DNA of 64,000 bases from Paragonimus westermani (lineage: Eukaryota; Platyhelminthes; Trematoda; Plagiorchiida; Troglotrematidae), in NCBI GenBank assembly GCA_008508345.1, contig QNGE01003573.1, positions 16,353 through 80,352 of the forward strand. Direction: 5' to 3'. Shown piece after piece: positions 40,401-46,762 of this stretch (within the stretch, counting starts at the first letter, position 1; each line of letters starts with the position of its first letter). A program made the position numbers and the translations under genes. Below the pieces are notes generated by a model, which searched no databases, was not told where the DNA came from, and was given only the letters and a program-made list of their open reading frames with translations.

Positions 40401-40467
40401 ACTGCTACTCCAGGTGTCACACGCGTTGAGTGATATGTTCGATCTACTCAGCACGCACTCGCTATGA
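1282..40467 (+). CDS. CRAT: Carnitine O-acetyltransferase-like gene, 8 exons in window, 5' end missing
   Basis: The product belongs to the carnitine/choline acyltransferase family, which moves acyl groups between coenzyme A and carnitine, usually in mitochondria and peroxisomes. Exons are 1282-1437, 4623-4814, 5422-5602, 19188-19623, 30435-30531, 37138-37296, 37700-37930 and 40258-40467; all introns are GT-AG, with phases 0,0,1,2,0,0,0, and the joined frame has no stop before 40465. It gives about 553 residues against about 626 for vertebrate CRAT, so roughly 95 N-terminal residues are missing once small internal insertions are allowed for. Order of landmarks: WW..YL.YR substrate block, catalytic EH (His codon 19442-19444) with Asp four residues on, SPDAF.QMALQLAY, RFHLGRTDTIRS, AFDRHLLGL, LSTSQ, GYGFCYN. 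Thr in RTDT and Arg in DRHLL are the carnitine-type choices; choline acetyltransferase has Val/Asn there. The C-terminus (HSL) is not a standard peroxisomal signal. A CROT-type enzyme is less likely from overall similarity. Identity is firm; acyl-chain preference is not. Confidence 0.93.
1438..4622 (+). other. CRAT-like intron, 3.2 kb
   Basis: Bounded by GTACGC and TTCAG. Open frames inside are short and unrecognised. A sequence resembling a tRNA B box lies near 4051-4060, and a short imperfect tandem of CATTTGT units lies near 4227-4248. Otherwise I see nothing identifiable. Confidence 0.7.
4623..4814 (+). CDS. CRAT: CRAT-like gene, exon b
   Basis: 64 codons, phase 0 at both ends, between ACTTCAG and the strong donor GTAAGT. 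The peptide carries LPTEYF and then MCMGQYYALLANCRIPG, which aligns with the vertebrate CRAT block LCMNQYY..L.SCRVPG. The frame was fixed by this block; a competing frame starting near 4630 is a shadow. The downstream VNHVCVLYRNR segment corresponds to the start of the family's HNYQFF strand, which continues in the next exon. Confidence 0.92.
4815..5421 (+). other. CRAT-like intron, 607 bp
   Basis: Short intron with donor GTAAGT and acceptor ACTTTAG. No element or RNA gene recognised inside. Confidence 0.8.
5422..5602 (+). CDS. CRAT: CRAT-like gene, exon c
   Basis: 60 codons plus one base (phase 1), between ACTTTAG and GTAAAT. The peptide begins CFRLEF, contains LLYRQLEHI and PPVGILTSLPRDEW, and ends SMLRQ. 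PVGILTS..R..W is a conserved family block that contributes to the CoA side of the active-site tunnel. The last G joins AC of the next exon to make an Asp codon, and the joined segment matches vertebrate CRAT residue for residue in length. Confidence 0.92.
5818..6054 (+). other. Intronic open frame with a Cys/His cluster, unidentified
   Basis: A 78-codon frame shortly after exon c, within the 13.6-kb intron. It contains NICCGCHKLYY followed about ten residues later by HRH, which could be a decayed zinc-binding motif, and then a basic stretch. A second frame overlaps it. I do not recognise the protein and there is no convincing splice context; a retroelement remnant is the likeliest explanation. 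Confidence 0.2.
6413..10090 (-). mobile_element. CR1/Jockey-like LINE, degenerate, nearly full length
   Basis: Read on the minus strand from about 10090 to 6413. At 9878-10084 there is a PHD-like finger remnant (KCGSCHEWFH followed by YTGI), of a kind found in the first ORF of some CR1 elements. At 7877-8104 a segment begins FNLADFDGMRNHF, like the linker after the endonuclease domain. RT remnants at 7140-7500 include IFFDFEKPFDQF (the AxDF motif), SFLNDKL and a FADDLKIW-type block eroded to NANNLKIW. At 6413-6844 lies the typical C-terminal segment with RAVTKIV, LEYQRLQGDLI and HWNCLSP. Many stops and frameshifts show an old, inactive copy. It lies antisense within the CRAT-like intron. Confidence 0.75.
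10091..10777 (+). other. Intron sequence without identified content
   Basis: Between two antisense retroelements in the 13.6-kb intron. A 91-codon open frame at 10471-10746 on the plus strand is unrecognised and its composition is unremarkable. Confidence 0.5.
10778..11566 (-). mobile_element. LINE family A, old 3' fragment
   Basis: Diverged copy of the 3' region seen at 56144-56950. Shared blocks on the plus strand include GGCCGAAGCCAAAGGACGCC near 10812, GGCCAATGCT near 10946, the GAGCCTAGC block near 11269 and the region antisense to the end of the RT frame at 11369-11560. The reading frame is destroyed. Divergence is much greater than between the 56-kb and 61-kb copies, so this is the oldest of three insertions of the same family in the window. 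Confidence 0.8.
11567..14009 (+). other. Intron sequence without identified content
   Basis: 2.4 kb of the large CRAT-like intron. Open frames are short (under 90 codons) and unrecognised. I see no repeat shared with other parts of the window and no RNA gene. Confidence 0.5.
14010..14560 (-). mobile_element. Penelope-like element, C-terminal fragment
   Basis: The minus-strand frame 14509-14015 shows the layout that follows the RT core in Penelope-like elements: a YR...INHILKSS segment corresponding to the TGQYLNF block, then RCVHNLVINAHTL (the RNA-like segment L..RA..L), then about 60 residues on a segment ending LDGRFMLRELIGDRMK that resembles the GIY-YIG endonuclease core. This 164-codon frame is open, which is notable for a fragment. 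The RT core itself is missing. Assignment rests on block order, not on strong identity. Confidence 0.55.
15262..15950 (-). mobile_element. LINE family B, C-terminal tail and 3' UTR
   Basis: On the minus strand, 15946-15764 carries LPHCAFFNSATNDWKR, and 15831 onward carries ALLNKVGKRRLPGWEARS and LRTLSNVAIV. These match the C-terminal LINE tail with order (R.LF...G.WKK.RGGQ ... LPGWGPRD ... L.TL.DMA.NR.QWR), which is also present in the copy at 26.4 kb. The 3' portion (15262-15730) is repeated in inverted orientation at 53730-54110 and is probably the family's 3' UTR. Confidence 0.65.
15951..19187 (+). other. Intron sequence without identified content
   Basis: 3.2 kb ending at the acceptor TTTTTAG of the catalytic exon. 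It holds open frames of 164 codons (16822-17316) and 130 codons (18174-18566) on the plus strand, and an overlapping pair at 17228-17522. None has a motif I recognise, and none joins in phase with the flanking CRAT exons, which are already continuous without them. They may be remnants of unidentified elements. Confidence 0.5.
19188..19623 (+). CDS. CRAT: CRAT-like gene, exon d (catalytic exon)
   Basis: 436 bp, the largest exon, between TTTTTAG and GTAAGC. It completes the split Asp codon, then reads LNASAFTELERCLAVLCLDD, NSGNRWFDKSVQFIVSRDG, VNFEHTAADAGALV and YPKELNWRF. EHTAAD holds the catalytic histidine (codon 19442-19444). The acidic partner four residues later is Asp, as in carnitine palmitoyltransferases and choline acetyltransferase, where vertebrate CRAT has Glu. 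The segment between the LCLDD and NSGNRW blocks is longer than in vertebrates (extra residues around 19270-19330). The exon ends with two bases of a Lys codon. Confidence 0.95.
19624..22234 (+). other. Intron sequence without identified content
   Basis: First 2.6 kb of the 10.8-kb CRAT-like intron. Only short, unrecognised open frames are present and I found no repeats shared within the window. Confidence 0.5.
22235..24340 (-). mobile_element. Penelope-like element with RT and GIY-YIG endonuclease remnants
   Basis: Read on the minus strand. 24340-24134 and 24101-23829 form the N-terminal part and include IIILDKDGYLSNVNA, the counterpart of the ADKG..VVMD..Y block. 23666-22935 holds the RT core: LPLGPILADIF (usual form MGSPLSPxLADIFM), HIDDIICMAG (the YxDD box, here with His) and TGQYINYI. 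Around 22800-22925 lies CLINRATKICS followed by NNYPEQLIHK, the post-RT block. 22546-22235 carries MDRTTSRLSERVREHR and ESNHRINPT, matching the GIY-YIG endonuclease typical of Penelope elements. Several frameshifts separate the parts, so the copy is dead, but it is the most complete Penelope-like element in the window. Confidence 0.82.
24341..24889 (+). other. Intron sequence without identified content
   Basis: About 550 bp between the Penelope-like element and a GC-rich patch. It may include upstream parts of the element, but I recognise no further blocks. Confidence 0.4.
24890..25380 (+). other. GC-rich patch, open on both strands, unidentified
   Basis: The base composition rises sharply compared with the flanks, with many CG dinucleotides. 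Open frames run on both strands (24895-25317 plus, 140 codons; 25357-24908 minus, 149 codons), as expected when GC richness removes stop codons. The plus-strand frame is rich in Gly, Arg and Asn without a domain I know. It could be part of a younger repeat, a 5' region of a retroelement, or a CpG island. Function unknown. Confidence 0.35.
25381..26339 (+). other. Intron sequence, probably including the 3' UTR of the adjacent LINE
   Basis: About 1 kb to the left of the LINE B copy. A purine-rich run near 26130-26175 may mark the element's 3' end, but I cannot fix it. A 109-codon plus-strand frame at 25763-26092 is unrecognised. Confidence 0.4.
26340..28250 (-). mobile_element. LINE family B, RT region, frameshifted copy
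   Basis: Minus-strand order from 28250: SKRGIRLKSDRGVW; SWPLAATVL and SRAAGPDALVPTLFKEVGDA (pre-RT and RT start); ARFQPGRRCIAHI; IAVFRDYEGAFDSV (catalytic Asp block); VRQGCPTSPFWFNFVVDEIM; LDYPDD, the YADD box with Ala changed to Pro; VYLENYISGG; VLVYGSETRLL; LQVFDHRCL; LHTLRWLGHVL; and finally VRGGQTMNW ... LETLGEMAVNRTQWREYC near 26355-26570. The blocks fall in several frames. The endonuclease domain is not seen here. This is an inactive copy antisense in the CRAT-like intron. Confidence 0.85.
28251..30434 (+). other. Intron sequence without identified content
   Basis: 2.2 kb ending at the acceptor ACTTGCAG of exon e. A 128-codon plus-strand frame at 28246-28632 has no recognisable motif. 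No repeat shared within the window was seen. Confidence 0.5.
30435..30531 (+). CDS. CRAT: CRAT-like gene, exon e
   Basis: 97 bp. The first base completes the Lys codon from exon d; the rest reads LIDSVEVQYGAFKGFG, then SSIKKRKVSPDAFVQ before the donor GTAAGT. This is the family block (V...FG..F.K..K.SPDAF.Q) that leads into the helix MALQLAYYR; the strongly basic KKRK run is in the region that contacts the CoA phosphate in known structures. It is small and would be missed by an ORF search. Confidence 0.93.
30532..32029 (+). other. Intron sequence, with a stretch open in three plus-strand frames
   Basis: 1.5 kb. Around 31240-31440 three overlapping plus-strand frames and one minus-strand frame are open (31062-31454 is the longest, 130 codons). 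I recognise none of them. The locally GC-richer composition may explain the lack of stops. Confidence 0.4.
32030..35030 (-). mobile_element. LINE family B, endonuclease plus RT, degenerate
   Basis: Minus strand. 34456-34271 reads SAHAPTDYSSYAVKN then DIEVFAGDMNTQLRRL, the apurinic-endonuclease-like domain of LINEs (AHAPT and GD.N). 33417-33115 reads NKAPASDLLLPVLFKDGGE and SEEVLHDWCPSTVVPAF, the RT entry block. 32882-32433 reads FPFLCNFVSDDIQEATLTG, then LESMQTMLIRLTD and FTYLGSVISS. Around 32130-32290 lies the C-terminal tail (PHRALFNVAVDVEKKP ... SKVGGCCLPDW). RT catalytic blocks between 32880 and 33110 are eroded or lost. The left limit is uncertain. It lies antisense in the CRAT-like intron. 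Confidence 0.78.
34641..34656. repeat. (TTA)n microsatellite
   Basis: About five TTA/ATT units, inside the LINE B endonuclease remnant. Short. Confidence 0.8.
35031..37137 (+). other. Intron sequence without identified content
   Basis: 2.1 kb ending in the acceptor CATCAACAG of exon f. A 183-codon plus-strand frame (36817-37368) runs through exon f in the coding frame, but its upstream half has no similarity to the enzyme family and is intronic read-through. Confidence 0.55.
37138..37296 (+). CDS. CRAT: CRAT-like gene, exon f
   Basis: 53 codons, phase 0, between CATCAACAG and GTAAGT. It reads MALQLAYFRLH, then PTYESGSLRRFHLGRTDTIR and ends FTHGMQDP. PTYES..LR.FHLGRTDTIRS is a family signature. 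The first Thr of RTDT is the carnitine-type residue; choline acetyltransferase has RVDN. A proline-rich insertion (SLPPPP) replaces the usual Y-G-x-x-x loop before TYES. The leading Met is an internal residue, not a start. Confidence 0.96.
37297..37699 (+). other. CRAT-like intron, 403 bp
   Basis: Donor GTAAGT, acceptor GTCCAG. No content recognised. Confidence 0.85.
37700..37930 (+). CDS. CRAT: CRAT-like gene, exon g
   Basis: 77 codons, phase 0, between GTCCAG and GTATGT. It reads KVPPAECANLLRTALKRHQ, then GQAFDRHLLGLRHLA and YRLSTSQ. The Arg of DRHLL corresponds to the residue that binds the carnitine carboxylate in mouse CrAT (Arg518); choline acetyltransferase has Asn. The STS triplet near the 3' end contributes to carnitine and transition-state binding. 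Both support carnitine rather than choline as acceptor. Confidence 0.96.
37931..38469 (+). other. CRAT-like last intron, left part
   Basis: Starts at GTATGT. A 98-codon frame at 38111-38407 is unrecognised. The rest of this 2.3-kb intron holds the two retroelement remnants listed separately. Confidence 0.6.
38470..38950 (-). mobile_element. Gypsy-like 3' flank / LTR remnant
   Basis: Nucleotide similarity to the left arm at 51 kb: a run containing GAACA.TGGTAGAT.CTAGCATTT near 38675-38700, AATAACCA.TAAC near 38720, and GTCCACGG.AG..TAAGGTTCAC.AATA.T.GTTTTGTGCACACAATG near 38870-38910. That family joins, elsewhere in the window, to an RLKP-type integrase tail, so this is probably the region 3' of a gypsy-like coding sequence. 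No coding frame remains. Limits and orientation follow the 51-kb copy. Confidence 0.5.
39180..40115 (-). mobile_element. Penelope-like element, RT region
   Basis: Minus-strand frames 39955-39551 and 39490-39182. The first contains TTFNFRNTPYRQIDGVAMDS followed by LLSSPLTSIFM, the Penelope block F.FNG..YRQ.DGVAMGSPLSP.LA.IFM with Gly-Ser changed. The second begins with the FNQVKYKWNVVGTLFIRARCI segment (post-RT L..RA..I) and NEYPKRFIQF, the usual NGYP.KFI. The YxDD core between them is eroded and the GIY-YIG part is not seen. It lies in the last intron, ending about 140 bp before the acceptor of the terminal exon. Confidence 0.75.
40258..40467 (+). CDS. CRAT: CRAT-like gene, terminal exon h with stop
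   Basis: 69 codons plus TGA (40465-40467), after the acceptor TCCGGCCAG. It reads VRSPDDVAVLFGPVIDNGYG, then FCYNIHSNSIQF and SSETASPAQLL. GYGFCYN matches CRAT and choline acetyltransferase. By alignment with mouse CrAT, Met564, which limits the acyl pocket, falls on the Val of VAVLFG; this single-position call is tentative. The protein ends LLSTHSL, so it lacks the AKL/SKL-type peroxisomal tripeptide of vertebrate CRAT. Confidence 0.95.
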   Translation, partial: VRSPDDVAVLFGPVIDNGYGFCYNIHSNSIQFTASSFRTSSETASPAQLLLQVSHALSDMFDLLSTHSL

Positions 40468-42056
40468 ACAGGCTATCGACTTTCTTTACCTTTCCCCTCC
40501 TCATTTATCACTGTTTTATGTAACATGTTGACCACTGGCTGAACTTCGCATCAGGTGATCGTCGTTTTTATTTTCCATCTTACTTTATCGACCAAGCCTG
40601 CGTGTATCTCAAATGACCCGTTGTTTTTCTCATGGATCTCAGGGAACGCGAAGAAATTTTTGTCGCTTTCTCTTATGTGGCCTCGCGCTCTGTTTGATCA
40701 GCCACGTGGCGTTGCTGTGCTCTTTTATCGATAATGACGAGGGATTTTATCTTGTCACACATACACACACACTGTACAGCATGATCATCTTTTGTTCTCG
40801 GTGCTGATGACCTTTCAAGTGACGTTTGGCTGGGCTTGCTTGTCTTCGATTCTTCTTCATTGTCAGGCTTTAGGCATCATTGTTGTATACGGCGCAATCA
40901 ACTTATCTACCCAGCTTTAGACTATCTGCACGCATTCGTCCCTATCAAATTCTTCGCCCATGTTTAAATAAGCCGATTATTCATCACCTGGTTACGTATC
41001 CGGACTCTGGTAGTATTCGGCATGGAACCGGGCGCTCTCTGGTGTGAAAATTAAAGCTTTACTTTCTTTCAGTCTAGCAAACAATTTGATTTGAACTGCT
41101 TCGTTAGCTGATACTACAGAAGCTATAGGTCGATTATGTTTTAAACGCCAATGCACGTAGAGTAAGCCATCTTCCTAGAGACCCTTACACAAGCTCAGTT
41201 TGTTCTGCTTCATCTATATCAGGCATTAGGAAAGAGGCTGTATGGAACCTCAATGATTTGTTGACTATCTTGACCCGGCTATTTACTACTTCTCCCTTGT
41301 TCTCACGAGTAATTCGGTTGAGGCGATGCATTAACAGCGTAACTACTAGTGTGTATTCTTCACTAACCGAGCTCCATAATTTTCAGGTTCGTGTTATCTT
41401 TACCGTTGTATACTGAAATCACACGTCACACTGCTCAACTTTGGACAACTTCTTTTAACTTATGTCACCTGTGAAAATTAGACGATATTAGTCTTTCTAT
41501 GAAAGACAACTGTGTAGATAGTTCTATATGGCTGCAAAACCTAGTAATTATGTACCAATAGTTTTCACAAGATATCCGTCTGCGTTTCACCACCTCGCCT
41601 GGTGATGAAACGTTTGCAACCTAAATGCCAAGCTCGGCGAACATATCAATACCATATCCGTCTACGGCCAACGGTGTAGTGAGAACAGCTTTATTGGCTA
41701 TGATACGTTCTTCGGCTATCCGGCAGACATGTCCCGCAGCCAGTAAAGTTGGTTGAACTTCAACATATCTTCAGTGCTGTCCTCGTCTGCTCGGAAAGTA
41801 CCTTAGTGTCCAGGCCTGTGCCACACAAACGTCCGTCACATGGCTGACGAACGAAACGGCCATTATGCAGGCAAGCGAAATCATGGTGGTCAGCTATTAA
41901 AGTATCAAGATTCCATTCGTGTGGTTTCAGGTTGTCATGTCGATCTTAGGGAAACGCACCCTCAAATTACACTCTCCGGGAACGATGATGGTTTGCTGCT
42001 TTTTTTTCTGTTCAACTTTGTTGGTGTGCCGCATGCCATAGATTTGATTTAGTTTC
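40468..42056 (+). other. 3' flank of the CRAT-like gene
   Basis: Contains the 3' UTR. I found no close AATAAA; an ATTAAA at 41050-41055 is one candidate polyadenylation signal, about 590 bp after the stop. No other gene is recognised in this 1.6 kb. Confidence 0.45.
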
Positions 42057-42390
42057 TCAACTTGATTTGTCAATACCAATCTTACAATTGCGTGGGTATG
42101 TTTTTTTACAGACAACTGGTGGGTGGGTAAGCAGTAAGCTGGCCATGATAGGTAATTGAGTCCAATGAAGGGTCAAGTCGACGAACGGTTGTTTCTGAAC
42201 ACAGATAACTGGCTTGAGCCGATTGATTGTGACTGCTTCAAAAGACCACATGGGTTTTGGATTAGAATGACGTAACAGGATTCTGAATGCCCGGATGGGT
42301 CGATAGCAGGACCAGTGATCAGGACGTGTCTGGTGACTGAGGAAACTGGCTGTTCACGCGTTCCACCAAACATTGCCATTCTCCGGTATC
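42057..42390 (-). mobile_element. Gypsy-like retrotransposon, integrase C-terminal remnant
   Basis: The minus-strand frame 42251-42057 reads WSFEAVTINRLKPVICVQ, which resembles the end of gypsy-type integrase (V.I.RLKPA). Downstream on the minus strand comes CCCACCCACC near 42119-42128 (GGTGGGTGGG on the plus strand), also seen in the 51-kb copies and possibly the polypurine-tract side of an LTR junction. The plus-strand sequence 42200-42380 aligns with the complement of 51360-51480. Confidence 0.55.
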
Positions 42391-42759
42391 ACTGACTTAT
42401 GCACCCGTTCAAGCAAATTTTCCTTCGCTCGAGCGATAACAAATCTCCCGGTTTTGCTTACGTAACTTTTCCCGCACATAAATTAGTAAACACAATGTGT
42501 GGTGGCACCAATAAACTGATCTCCTTTGACTGAAGACACTGGTAGCTTCTGAGTCTGAGTGAATACACGAAGTTCAATTGCACTAAACGTCCTCCTAGTT
42601 GAATTTCTCAATCAGTGTGTTGTTAATGCATGGTGTAATCATCCTTAAAAGACAGCCGTATGTGGAATCTTTTTTGTTAACAATAACCAACTCTTCAGGT
42701 GGGACTTTTTGTCTACTGTGCCTATCTATGAACCTTCTGGGGGTAACCATCTAGTTATA
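42391..42759. other. Spacer without identified content
   Basis: About 370 bp between the gypsy-like remnant and a Penelope-like element. Nothing recognised. Confidence 0.5.
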
Positions 42760-44300
42760 GAATGCAAGTAATCAGATCTTGTCCTTCTGTAACACTGTCG
42801 TGCGTACACATTCGCCTTGCTCATGTGAACAGAGTACTCACTGGTGTTCGTTTATACTGGACAGATGTGAAGCTGCCGAAGTTTAGGTATTGGCCGGATC
42901 ACGTGGATTTCCTACGAATAGCTCTTTTAATCAAGCCATCTTCTCGACTTTTTATTAGGTAGACAGTTGGCCTCAAATTCATACACAACCTTCAGGTTAA
43001 GATGACAACTATTTGGACGTTGCACTAAGTTGTCTATCATCTATTAAGATCGACTGAATATTAACGTTGTCGACTTATCACCTCAATGACAATCTTCCTA
43101 TCTCCGTAAGCAGGTCTTGTTTAATTTTTAGTATGAAAAAGTCTGCTAAGATGGGATCTCCCATGGTTACTCCATCTATTTAACGATAGGGCCGCTCCAA
43201 GAAACGACAGCCGATATCCCCAATAAAAGTTCCCTTCAGTATATCGGTCGGGAATGGCAACCTAGTGTGATTCATTTCAATTTCGCCGAGCTCACACATA
43301 AGTCGGGCGTTTCGTGCAACGAGACATTTGTGAACAGTGACTGAACGTCTGCTAAACATATCAGTTTGTAAGAAAGATTGATTTTGTCCAAGTCACCAAT
43401 CAATTCAGCCGAACCTTTGGTAGTGTCTGAAAATTTTGTTTTACTGGGTTAGATTAGCGACTAGCCAGCGTGCCAATTTATGGTAGAGTTTGTCATTGCC
43501 GAAATTGGTCTAAGCGGCATCCCATACTTGTGTCTCTGGTAGGCCGTAAATTTGGGGTGTTGACCAATCACACGGCTTAAGAGATTTATACGTTACATCG
43601 TCAGTAATCCGCAACTGCAAGAGTAGCTGAAGATGTCCTTCGCGGTCCTCTATTTCGGCAATGTTGTTCACTCTATTCACCGAAGCCTTGTTTGATCATC
43701 CTATATTGACAACATATGTACATATGCATCGTCAATTAGAATGACGGTCCCAGAGCCCTTGTCCGGTTAAATATCACTGTCTTTTGACTTAAGTTCTCTT
43801 ACTGACTGCAGGTGTTGCCTCGTGATAGCACACCGGCTATTAACGGGTGTCGTGATAAACCCATAAGCTATAATCGGTGAACTTAGTCTTCAGACGACCT
43901 AGGTTGTCAGCACTAGTTGATCGAAGATCATGACCGATCCATTAGATTCCTCAACTGAGCTTCAGCATAAACACGACTAGGCTTATATGATTGCATTTTA
44001 TAATCAAGATACAAGGCTAACGCATCTAGTTGCAGCGGATTCAACTGTACCGAAGAACAGTTCAGTGAATTCTTACCAAGATCCCGTAGAATTGATTATT
44101 TCCTGTGCTTCGTACGTGACCTCCGCAACCGATTGATATGTCCTGTTTGTATGACGATTTTCCTACGGAATAATGTCAAGGTTTCGACAATGGATGAAAA
44201 ACGGCATTGTGCCTGATGCAAACTAGCCAGTCGCATTTGTTCAGTTTTAGTGTGGGCGGTCACAATACGTCTGAGGTTATTGTTAGTCACCTTCGGTCTG
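42760..44300 (-). mobile_element. Penelope-like element, RT region, heavily decayed
   Basis: Minus-strand blocks in order: SDI*PDKGSGTVILIDDAYV near 43725-43795 (ADKG..VV.D..Y), IDGVTMGDPILADFFI near 43130-43185, CHLNLKVVYEFEANCLP near 42965-43020 (FT.E.E...LPF), and SGQYLNFGSF with YKRTPVSTL near 42825-42900 (TGQYLNF.S....KR.LV..L). Stops and frameshifts lie between them. 44290-44096 may be the N-terminal part. The GIY-YIG domain is not recognised. Same orientation as the other Penelope-like copies. Confidence 0.7.
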
Positions 44301-45599
44301 TTCTTTCTTAAGAGCCGAAAGTATTGATAGGGATATCGACATTAGTACTGACGAGTCAGTACGAAATGTTTGCGCCCACTAATTTTCGTGTTCTCGAAGT
44401 CTTAGCGTTGGACTGGATGTTATGGTGGCAAGCGGGGTGGATTCTGCCATCTTGGTGTCGAGTCCCCCTATTTTTCTAATCAAAGTCTGAACCCGCAATT
44501 AAACAACACGAGGTTGTAGCGTCATAGTGTTGCCTGGTCATGTTCATATTTTTAGACTAGTTCCCCATGGCATGTGGCGAGAATGTAACCCTACACATCC
44601 ATCGCCGAGCGGTCCTCACGCTTATGCATCCGCGGTAGCTTCAAGCAACTCAGTTTGTCAACACCAGTGTAGCCAATGTCAAACACACAATGCACGTGTA
44701 TCCTATCTCAGATATTAGCCTATGACACAGAATTCAACACAGTGTCTTCACTCGGACTGACAAGACAATGAGATCATCAACACGTGTGCATACAACTTGC
44801 CTGGGACTCTTGCGTATCGGGAAACAAACTGCTGTGCTCTGTGAACTACATAGTGTTTCCGTCCTATAAATCACTGCGTCCCCACATTTATAGGTTACCA
44901 CCGAATACTTCAGTGGCGCAGGGGTTTCATCTCTGTATTTTATCCGAACCTTCGCTATAAATACACGTACTTCACGTGATCATTATTTACATTACACTTT
45001 GTTTACGTGCCCTTCTGACCCTGTTTTTGTATCAAATGATTTTACCGATACTACTTGCAAAGTATAGTTAGCAACTCGGCTTCTGAAACCTTGTCCATTA
45101 CTGATGATATTCCCACAGGGTAACAATAACTGTAAGGCTTGGATGATCCTGTCTGTCTGTTGTTCAATCTGTACACTTTAGTTAAGTGTAGCCGATTTCG
45201 GTAAAATAAAATACATCCTGTTATGTTTGCCCCATTTCGTTCTTGGTAGATGCTCGTGTGGAGGTAATTAGCGGAATCATCTACCAAGCTCGGATTGCCA
45301 GTGACATAACATAAGGATAGCTGACAACATAAACGTGCACGCATTAGAGAGTTTATCATATGCCACTAAGATTTCTTGTATTAACCAGTCATGAGAATAT
45401 CTCTAACTCATTGTTATATGTCGTCCCATTTAAGTATCAAAAACATTACACGATAACATGACAATATTTCTCAGCGCTCATCGTTATGCCGACGATCTGC
45501 AATTCTGGAACCCTAGTGATCTTGAAAAGATCAAGTGCTATCGGGTGACTGCGGTCCTACTCTCAGTGACATACATACATGCGATCATGTGCATACGCG

Positions 45600-45663
45600 T
45601 ACATATATATATATATACTCAGTGTACGCCCCCTTACAGGTACTTTATATATATATATATCTA
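45600..45663. repeat. Two (TA)n microsatellite tracts
   Basis: Two runs of alternating TA (about 45602-45617 and 45645-45661) separated by about 28 bp. They create the illusion of an IYIYI peptide in overlapping frames. Confidence 0.9.
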
Positions 45664-46737
45664 GATGAGAATAAAATTCCAGAGGTCCACGCGTTATGTG
45701 ACCCGCTTGAAGACATTTTATGTCCCTGCTCATCCCGTTTCAAGGGTCATTGGCATCCGCATGTCTCCCCCTGATTATACCGTCCTCCCTTCCAGGTGGG
45801 CACTCTTGTCTAGAATAGACTTCTATGGGATGCAAAAGGACTTCATCGGTAGGTACTCCTCTCGAAGGAATGTCTCTGAAACCATGCGCGAAGCATTTTT
45901 TGATGAGTGAAATGGACCCACTTACTACAAAACAACAGTGCTTCAGTCCTCCTAGACTACGTCCAGTTCTCGCACGCATTGACGGCAGCGCACATCACTG
46001 ATGTTCATAAAACCGTTCATTCCTCATACATCCTTCCAGTAAGCTAAAATCTGAGCTATGCTTCCCTTTCAGCAACTTAACGGGTTTTTTTCGCGTTTAA
46101 ACTTCCAATTTCATAGGTTCTCATATACGGCTTATAATCCTTTTATCAAGGAATACGGCAACTCACTTATACCTGAACGAACTCGTTTATTAGGGAAACC
46201 CACTGGTTTATTAATCTGAAACAAAATTAGGATCAGTTTTCGAGGAACAACCAGTTTTCAGATTGATTTTGCTTGCTCACCACTCACTGACCAACTAATG
46301 TCTGACTCCCGTCGGTTACATTCGTTTTAGTCAGCAAGTTTCTATTTTAATAGATGTTCCGTCGATTTGCTGTAAATCGCTGGTACAATAGGTCATCAAC
46401 CTCTTAAAATGTTGCTGCAGGTTCGTGAACTGAGCTTGCTTTATTCGCACGTCAAATAATCACACGTTGGTTGGACGTCGTTCACGAATGTGTGCAATTC
46501 ATCCAAAACATCGTTGCATTATTATTCATCCCCGTTTTGATATATTCAGTCTTATGGTGTCTTTCTGAACCAGATGATGTAGGAATGCCATCAACTATGC
46601 GTTTGACTTCTCGACTCAAAGTCTGTAGGTGGTGTAAGTTTCACCTACCCAACCATCCCAAACGTACAATTAGAATAGCGTGATTTTATCATATTCCCAT
46701 CAGGTTTTGTGATTGGGCGCACGATAATTCAAGCCGA

Positions 46738-46762
46738 CAATTATTATTAATAATAATAATGA
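46738..46762. repeat. ATT/AAT microsatellite with internal dyad
   Basis: ATTATTATTAATAATAATAAT, a short perfect palindrome-like trinucleotide tract. Confidence 0.85.

Noticed and set aside
45458..45664. RYADDLQFW as an RT catalytic box on the plus strand
   Set aside because: The flanking residues show none of the other RT blocks, and the frame runs into TA microsatellite sequence. One four-residue match is not enough.
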